From Pseudonocardia sp. N23 (GTDB lineage Bacteria > Actinomycetota > Actinomycetes > Mycobacteriales > Pseudonocardiaceae): a stretch of 57,050 nt of DNA. Below the pieces are notes generated by a model. It was not told the origin of the DNA. It did not search any database and worked only from the letters and a program-made list of their open reading frames with translations. This document shows, piece by piece, positions 52,829-57,050 of the stretch. Numbering within the stretch: position 1 is the stretch's first letter; every line of letters begins with the position of its first letter. The position numbers and the translations under genes are program-made. Location of the stretch: positions 1-57,050 of the forward strand of contig NZ_BEGX01000056.1 in assembly GCF_002583555.1 (NCBI RefSeq), written 5' to 3'.

Positions 52829-54222
52829 GCCACCCCCGCCGGTGCGCAGGACTCGGCCAGCTCGTCGATCTCGGCATCGAGAACGTGCGCGGCGCGGAAC
52901 CGGACAGGCAGCCGGGAGCGGGTGTCGATGACGAACCCGATGCCCGCGTGCTCGGGGTCGCCGGGAATCTCGTCGGCGAGCGCTCCCCGTTCGCGGGCAC
53001 CCTCGCCGAGGACCATGTCGACGTGGGAGGCGGCGGTGACGCCGAGGCAGATGCGGGTGGGGAACAGCTCACGGACGTCGACGACGTCCTTGGACGGTTC
53101 CTGCACGTAGCCGATGACGGTGGTCAGGCAGGCGCGGCCCTGGGTGAGGATTTCGGCGAGCAGGCGCAGGGCGTCGCGGACCTGGGCGCGTTCGCCGTAG
53201 GCGGTGAGCATCGCGAGCTCGTCGACGACGACCAGGTCCAGCGGGTGCTGGGCGGAGACGTCGAGGTGGCGCAGGCCGTTGTCGCGCATGTGGTTCTGCC
53301 GGGCGCGCATGTCGTCGCGGGCCTCGGTGAGCAGGGTGAGTGCGTCGTCCATGGTGGTGGCGTAGCGGTGGAACAGCGGCACGCCGCGGGAGGTCTCGGC
53401 GCCGCCCTTGAGGTCGATCACCCGGACCCGGACCAGGCCGTCGCGGATGGCCGGGCCGAGCGCGCGAAGCGGTGCCCACAGCAGGGAGCCCTTGCCCGCG
53501 CCGGTGGCTCCGGCGACGAGGACGTGGGTGCCGAGGACGGACAGGTGGAAGGGGCGGCCGTGTTCGTTGTCGCCGACGTCGAGGGCGCGTAGGTCGATCT
53601 CGGTGCTGTCGGTGGGGATCGGTGGTGCGGGGATGGTGTGGGTGAAGGGCATGGTGTGTTCGACGACGAGGGCGAGCAGGCCGGGGCGTAGCCGGGTCAC
53701 GGCGACGCGGTGGGCGAGCAGGGCGTCGGCGAGGGCTTCGGTGCGCTGTTCCCAGGTGCGCAGGTCCTGGCCGCGGGCGAGCCGGACGTAGAGGGTGTCG
53801 ATCGAGCGTGACGACGAGCGGACCCGGACCAGGCGGGGGACGACGAGGCGGCCGGTGTGGAGGTTCTCCCGGGCGAGGCCGCAGTCGGAGAGGACGCCGG
53901 ACCAGCGGCGGCCGCGGTAGCGGGTCCAGCGTCGCCAGCAGGCGCGCAGCCGGGGTCCGGCGGTGTGGTCGAACGAGGCCGGGTGCAGCCGACCCCAGAC
54001 CGCGACCGACCCGACGAGAGCCGCGACGGTGACGACGGTGGGCAGCCATCCGACGAGAACCGCGGTGGTGAGGACGGCGGCGGGGACGAGCAGGAACAGC
54101 GGGTGGCGGGCGAGCCAGCCCAGCGCGCGGAACTCACCACCGGTCGGGCGGGTGGTCCGGCGGCGGGTGTGGTGGTCGCGGCGGTGCGGCCGGTGGGTGC
54201 GGTGGTCGGTCTCGACGAACAT
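52825..54222 (-). CDS. FtsK/SpoIIIE (TraB/TraSA)-type conjugative DNA translocase
   Basis: A 465-residue transfer protein. A basic N-terminus is followed by two helices (about residues 42-77). The ATPase has Walker A AGATGAGKGS (residues 237-246) and Walker B DLVVVDELAML (329-339), with the RAAHVLDAE-type end. In Streptomyces AICEs one such hexameric pump moves double-stranded DNA between cells. The usual C-terminal DNA-recognition winged helix is not evident here, so recognition may differ. The start has GGAGCCGTC upstream. Confidence 0.9.
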   Translation of the reverse strand: MFVETDHRTHRPHRRDHHTRRRTTRPTGGEFRALGWLARHPLFLLVPAAVLTTAVLVGWLPTVVTVAALVGSVAVWGRLHPASFDHTAGPRLRACWRRWTRYRGRRWSGVLSDCGLARENLHTGRLVVPRLVRVRSSSRSIDTLYVRLARGQDLRTWEQRTEALADALLAHRVAVTRLRPGLLALVVEHTMPFTHTIPAPPIPTDSTEIDLRALDVGDNEHGRPFHLSVLGTHVLVAGATGAGKGSLLWAPLRALGPAIRDGLVRVRVIDLKGGAETSRGVPLFHRYATTMDDALTLLTEARDDMRARQNHMRDNGLRHLDVSAQHPLDLVVVDELAMLTAYGERAQVRDALRLLAEILTQGRACLTTVIGYVQEPSKDVVDVRELFPTRICLGVTAASHVDMVLGEGARERGALADEIPGDPEHAGIGFVIDTRSRLPVRFRAAHVLDAEIDELAESCAPAGVA

Positions 54223-54246
54223 GACGGCTCCTCTCGTGTGGGTGGG

Positions 54247-54447
54247 TCAGGCGCCCTTGCGGATGGCGAGCTGCGCGAGGCGCAGGCCCTCGGCGACTCC
54301 GGAGCGCCAGGCCAGCTCGGTGGGGACCTCGCGGTGGTCGCAGTGCAGGAAGCGGCGGCGCTCGCGCTCGAGGCGACGCAGGAGCCGGCCGACGCCGGAC
54401 CCGGGCCGCTGGGGGCGGTGAAGCGGGTGGGGGTGGGTCAGACGCAT
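54247..54447 (-). CDS. Small basic protein of the AICE (66 residues)
   Basis: A short, Arg/His-rich, helical protein (RLLRRLERERRRFLHCDHRE, then ELAWRSGVAEGLRLAQLA) with no family match recognised. It overlaps the upstream Cys-rich gene by 10 bases. A DNA-binding helper is possible but unproven. Confidence 0.6.
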   Translation of the reverse strand: MRLTHPHPLHRPQRPGSGVGRLLRRLERERRRFLHCDHREVPTELAWRSGVAEGLRLAQLAIRKGA

Positions 54448-54623
54448 GACGGGCTCGCTTCCTGGTCGAGGTGGTCGGTCGGGCAGGTGGGGCAGGTGCC
54501 GGTGGCGTCGCAGGCGGGGCAGTCGGTGCTGTCGTCGGCGCCGGGGTGGCTGTCGGGCGTAGTGCCGTAGCCCTGGCAGAGGTCGCAGTGACCGGTGTCG
54601 GCGCAGTCCTCGCAGGTGCGCAT
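54438..54623 (-). CDS. Cys-rich zinc-ribbon-like AICE protein (61 residues)
   Basis: Eleven Cys residues include CEDC, CDLCQG, CPAC and CPTC pairs, a zinc-finger or DnaJ-like pattern. Gly and Thr spacers follow them. GGAGCACCG precedes ATG 54623. The role is unknown. Confidence 0.72.
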   Translation of the reverse strand: MRTCEDCADTGHCDLCQGYGTTPDSHPGADDSTDCPACDATGTCPTCPTDHLDQEASPSCV

Positions 54624-54661
54624 CGGTGCTCCTGGTGCTGGTCGGGACCTGTTTTCGGGCA

Positions 54662-54714
54662 GGGGGTAGCCACTGCGGAATTGCTGGAATTCGTGAAAGG
54701 GGGTGGCTACCTCC
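54662..54714. repeat. Nested inverted repeats in the AICE intergenic gap (candidate ori/transfer site or attenuator)
   Basis: Outer arms 54662-54673 and 54703-54714 pair over 12 bases with one G-U (GGTAGCCAC/GTGGCTACC perfect). The 29-base loop holds a second perfect repeat GAATT-GCTGG-AATTC (54678-54692). It is AT-richer than its surroundings and the only gene-free gap of about 100 bases inside the minus-strand AICE operon. Confidence 0.7.
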
Positions 54715-54730
54715 GTGCCCGAGAAGCGGG

Positions 54731-54967
54731 TCAGGCGGCGGTGGGACCGCTCGCGGCGTCGAGCTGGGCGACGACCTCGGCGAGCAGGTCGCGCAGCCGG
54801 GCGAGGTTGGCCCGGTCGGCGTAGAGGGTGACGTCGACGTCGCGGCTACCCAGCCGGACGGTGGCGCGACGGTCCGCCGGGTAGAGGCGCGGGGTGAAGC
54901 TGGTGGACGAGAACAGGTGGACCGACGTCGACATCACGACGGCGGGAAGGTGAGCGGGGCGGGTCAC
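54731..54967 (-). CDS. AICE protein of unknown function (78 residues)
   Basis: A small protein with TSFTPRLYPADRRATVRLGS and a C-terminal helix (NLARLRDLLAEVVAQLDAA). There are no catalytic motifs. The GTG overlaps the preceding stop (GTGA). ATG 54934 is an alternative start. It resembles short proteins of unknown function beside regulatory genes in other AICEs. Confidence 0.7.
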   Translation of the reverse strand: MTRPAHLPAVVMSTSVHLFSSTSFTPRLYPADRRATVRLGSRDVDVTLYADRANLARLRDLLAEVVAQLDAASGPTAA

Positions 54968-55338
54968 TTGTCGCCGCGCGGTGCCGGGGTGGGGGCGTGC
55001 TTGAGGCCCATCGCCCGCCAGGCGAGCCCGGAGTTGACCCGTCCGGCGCTCTCGACCTGGTACGGCGAGACCCGGGCGTCGATCAGCTCCACGCGGGCGT
55101 CCTCGCCGAAGTCCGGGCCGGGGTCGGTCCCGAGCGTCACCTTGATCTCCTCGCCCTTCGGGGCCCGCTCACCGGCCTTGACGCGCAGCTTCGCGAACAG
55201 GGAGACGGTGAACTGGGTGGCGCCGTCGCGGTCGGTGACGGGCACCTGCGCGCCGTTGGCGTCCTCGCGCATCTTGGGCATGGGCGGCTCGACGACGGTG
55301 AGCTTGTAGCCGCCGAGGTTGACCGGGATGTCGCGCAT
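54964..55338 (-). CDS. AICE protein next to the regulatory region (possible Pra-like activator)
   Basis: A 124-residue protein (DIPVNLGGYKLTVVEPPM ... PVTDRDGATQFTVSLFAKLR ... GTDPGPDFGEDARVELIDAR). The beta-rich middle resembles activator-type proteins (Pra) in AICEs that switch on rep, xis and int, but similarity is weak. ATG 55338 has AAGGAG at good spacing. It is the first minus-strand gene from the regulatory region and divergent from the GntR gene, which fits a KorSA-Pra switch. Confidence 0.7.
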   Translation of the reverse strand: MRDIPVNLGGYKLTVVEPPMPKMREDANGAQVPVTDRDGATQFTVSLFAKLRVKAGERAPKGEEIKVTLGTDPGPDFGEDARVELIDARVSPYQVESAGRVNSGLAWRAMGLKHAPTPAPRGDK

Positions 55339-55363
55339 CGTGTGCTCCTTCGTGAGGGGGTTT

Positions 55364-55456
55364 GAGCTAGCTCTATAGCAGCACGGTAGCACGCGCGAGT
55401 CAATAGAACTATCTCTATCGGTGCTCTGGTTGACAGCTGAGGGATAGGGCTAGCGT
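55364..55456. promoter_or_regulatory. Divergent promoters and operators between the AICE operon and GntR gene
   Basis: Minus-strand promoter: TTGACT (55403-55398) and TGCTAT (55380-55375), 17 bases apart. Plus-strand promoter: TTGACA (55430-55435) and TAGCGT (55451-55456), 15 bases apart. Palindrome GAGCTAGCTC (55364-55373) lies at the minus start region and ATAGA-N6-TCTAT (55403-55418) overlaps the minus -35. These are the likely GntR binding sites. Confidence 0.65.
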
Positions 55457-55506
55457 TGTTGCTCGCGCGCAGCAGCTCTGCGTTCGTGCAGCGGGGAGGA
55501 GACAAC

Positions 55507-56271
55507 GTGGCCAGCGGGTATCGAGACGTCGCCGACGCATTGCGGGCGGCGATCGAGGCTGGGGAGTACCCGCCGGGCTCGACCCTCCCCAAGCAGGACG
55601 AGATCGCCGCGCGCCACGACGTCAACATCCACACCGTCCGCAAGGCCGTGTCCGTGCTGGAGGCCGAAGGACTGGTGACGCCGGTCCGGCGACGCGGGAC
55701 CGTCGTGCGCGCCCGTCCACGGCTGCGCCGCCTCGGCACCGAGCGCTACGCCAAGAGCCGGTGGAAGGCCGGCATCATCGGCTTCTCCGCGGACCGCGAG
55801 GCATCCGGTGTCGCGTGGAAGCCCGGCGACCAGACCCAGAGCGTCGCAAAGGTCGTCGCCGACGACGCCACCGCGAAGGCCCTCGACGTCGAACCAGGTT
55901 CCGAGGTCTACGAGCGCGCCCGTCTGGTCAAGGACGAGGGCCAGCCCACGCACACGCTCGCCAGCTACTACCGGCCCGAGGACGTCGAGGGCACTCCGAT
56001 CGTCGACCCCGCACCTGGGCCCGTGCCCGGCGGTGGCGGGTTCGGGGCGCTGACCGCGCGCGGGCTCGAACCGCAGACGATGACCGAGACGATCCACTCC
56101 CGCATGCCCACGCCCGACGAGATCGAGACGCTGGAGCTGCCCGCGGGGGAGCCGGTCATGATCCTGGAGCGCCAGACCTTCACCGCCGACGGCCGGTGCG
56201 TCGAGTTTGCCCGCGGCGTGCACGCCGCCAGCCGGTTCGCCTGGACCTACTCGTTCGCCATCCCCGACTGA
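55507..56271 (+). CDS. GntR-family (HutC/UTRA) regulator, KorSA-like
   Basis: A 254-residue regulator. The N-terminal winged helix (YRDVADALRAAIEAGEYPPG ... KQDEIAARHDVNIHTVRKAV) is followed by a UTRA effector domain (about 95-250; ERARLVKDEGQPTHTLASYY ... VMILERQTFTADGRCVEFAR). AICEs use such repressors (KorSA) to keep the element quiet. GTG 55507 follows GGGGAGGAG. It faces the divergent operator region, so autoregulation and control of the minus operon are likely. Confidence 0.92.
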   Translation: MASGYRDVADALRAAIEAGEYPPGSTLPKQDEIAARHDVNIHTVRKAVSVLEAEGLVTPVRRRGTVVRARPRLRRLGTERYAKSRWKAGIIGFSADREASGVAWKPGDQTQSVAKVVADDATAKALDVEPGSEVYERARLVKDEGQPTHTLASYYRPEDVEGTPIVDPAPGPVPGGGGFGALTARGLEPQTMTETIHSRMPTPDEIETLELPAGEPVMILERQTFTADGRCVEFARGVHAASRFAWTYSFAIPD

Positions 56272-56276
56272 CGGCC

Positions 56277-56945
56277 ATGTCCGGCAACGGTTCCGCGCTC
56301 GACGACCCCGAGATCGCGCACGCCGTCGAGACCCTGTGGAACTACCACCGGCTCGACAACGGCCTCGGCACCCGTACTGACGTCGGGATCGGCCTTGGCA
56401 GTCACGACCTGTCCGTCGCCATCGTGACGGCCGAGCTCTACCATCGCGGCCTCTTCCCGCTAATCGTGTTCACCGGCGCCAACGCCCCGACCACCGTCGA
56501 GCGGTTCCCGCGCGGCGAGGCGGTGCACTACCGCGAGCAGGCCATCGAGCTGGGCGTCCCGGCCGACGCGATCCTCGTCGAGGACCAGGCCACCAATACC
56601 GGCGAGAACATCACCCGCACCCGCGACCTCCTCACCGCTACCGGGCACGACGTCAACGCAGTGACCCTCGTCAGCAGGCCGTACCAGCAGCGCCGAGCGC
56701 GCGCGACATGCCGGAAGCTCTGGCCCGAGGTCGACGTCGTCACCGCCGGGGCGTCAACGGAGCTGCGCGAATATGTCGCGAGCATCGGTGACGAGCGCCG
56801 GGTGATCTCGATGCTCGTCGGCGACACCCAGCGCATCGACGTCTACGCCCATCGAGGCTTCGCCGCCCCCGAACCGATGCCCGCCGACGTCCTCGACGCC
56901 ATGGCGCTCCTGCTCGACCGCGGCTACACCGACCGCCTCATCTGA
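56277..56945 (+). CDS. YdcF-like (DUF218) cytoplasmic protein
   Basis: A 222-residue DUF218 protein without a membrane segment. GIGLGSHDLSVAIVTAELYH, IVFTGANAPTTVERFPRGE, ILVEDQATNTGENITRTRDLL and VTLVSRPYQQRRA are the YdcF signature blocks. The start is 5 bases after the GntR stop, so both genes share a transcript. Its cargo or regulatory role in the element is unknown. It is unlike the chromosomal YdcF at 38465, which is membrane-anchored. Confidence 0.9.
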   Translation: MSGNGSALDDPEIAHAVETLWNYHRLDNGLGTRTDVGIGLGSHDLSVAIVTAELYHRGLFPLIVFTGANAPTTVERFPRGEAVHYREQAIELGVPADAILVEDQATNTGENITRTRDLLTATGHDVNAVTLVSRPYQQRRARATCRKLWPEVDVVTAGASTELREYVASIGDERRVISMLVGDTQRIDVYAHRGFAAPEPMPADVLDAMALLLDRGYTDRLI

Positions 56946-57050
56946 CCAGCGCCGACGCGCAGCTGCGACGTGCTGCGTACACAATTTCTTCTCCGTATCA
57001 AGGCGCCGGCTTCGCCGTCGCGCCGCTTCGCGCTGCCCGGGGCGTGCGGC
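56946..57050. other. GC-rich tail with short inverted repeats
   Basis: No gene is seen in the last 105 bases. After an AT-rich patch (ACAATTTCTTC, about 56980) come short stem-forming pieces around CGGCTTCGCCG and GCGCCGCTTCGCGC. The sequence ends before any function can be judged. Confidence 0.4.

Larger units (their letters stand above)
49290..57050 (-). mobile_element. Actinomycete integrative and conjugative element (AICE), left part
   Basis: Adjacent to tRNA-Asn lie a tyrosine integrase, an excisionase, a HUH/RepSA-type replication initiator, an FtsK/TraB-type translocase, small unknown proteins and a GntR/UTRA repressor. This is the pSAM2 module set, which allows site-specific integration, rolling-circle replication and transfer of double-stranded DNA by one translocase. 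The minus-strand genes overlap by 1-10 bases from 54623 down to 49332 apart from one short gap (54223-54246). The right end is not in the window. Confidence 0.9.

Noticed and set aside
49290..57050. Prophage
   Set aside because: There are no capsid, portal, terminase or lysis genes, while a HUH initiator and FtsK-type pump are present, as in an AICE.
49217..57050. attR inside the window
   Set aside because: No second copy of the tRNA-Asn 3' sequence was found up to the last base.
56946..57050. REP-like or origin element at the window end
   Set aside because: Only short GC stems are visible and the sequence stops, so nothing firm can be claimed.

Overview
The window is high-GC chromosomal DNA with many GTG starts and dense ATGA/GTGA gene overlaps. 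It looks like an actinobacterium of the Pseudonocardia type. The backbone order hrcA-dnaJ-rsmE ... phoH-ybeY-CNNM-deaminase-like-era ... recO ... uppS-zur-smtB ... glyS ... dgt ... dnaG is the actinobacterial order also known from Mycobacterium. The genus is inferred from protein style and codon use, not proven.

Layout. 1-4079: a MacB-type ABC efflux operon (ATPase, permease, adaptor) whose adaptor carries huge Gly/Ala/Ser repeat inserts. 4090-9088: hemW, a secreted lipase-like protein, and a convergent three-gene operon (LolA/RseB-like lipoprotein-type protein, ABC ATPase, ABC permease). 9132-12724: a decayed ASCH-like gene, then hrcA, dnaJ and rsmE. 12984-16904: alpha/beta hydrolase, cyclase-family hydrolase, ThDP-dependent decarboxylase-like enzyme and isochorismatase-like hydrolase. 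17088-22833: phoH, ybeY, CNNM protein, deaminase-like protein, lhgO and era, tightly packed. 22918-29845: DUF4190 protein, HugZ-like haem protein with an IdeR-like iron box, recO, a lineage protein, a YbjN protein, uppS, zur, smtB, an ABM protein and an SRPBCC/ArsR pair. 29846-32255: two non-coding, repeat-rich stretches flank an AbiEi-antitoxin/DUF559-like gene. 32256-36061: glyS and a tandem CNNM pair. 36318-41169: a broken LuxR gene, a TPR protein, a CsoR-like operator, XdhC, YdcF, dgt and an AhpD-like protein. 41211-44631: a lipoprotein HNH nuclease, an ECF41 (SigJ-like) sigma factor and its probable targets. 44628-49064: VOC protein, dnaG, methyltransferase, a truncated AAA ATPase and a YtxH-like protein.

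49217-57050: a tRNA-Asn(GTT) carries at its 3' end an integrated actinomycete integrative and conjugative element (AICE). Its left part holds a tyrosine integrase, an excisionase, a HUH/RepSA-type replication initiator, an FtsK/TraB-type DNA translocase, several small unknown proteins, a divergent regulatory region with a GntR/UTRA (KorSA-like) repressor, and a YdcF-like protein. The right end (attR) lies beyond the window.

The most notable points are three. First, an ECF41 sigma factor lies between two genes (an AhpD-like CMD protein and an NAD(P)H-binding epimerase-like protein) whose upstream regions each carry a near-identical [T/C]GTCACG-N16-CGTC promoter. Second, the AICE contains a nested inverted repeat in its only sizeable internal gap. 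Third, nested tandem repeats precede glyS. Several accessory genes (ASCH-like, GNAT, LuxR, AAA ATPase) are in visible decay while the core genes between them are intact.
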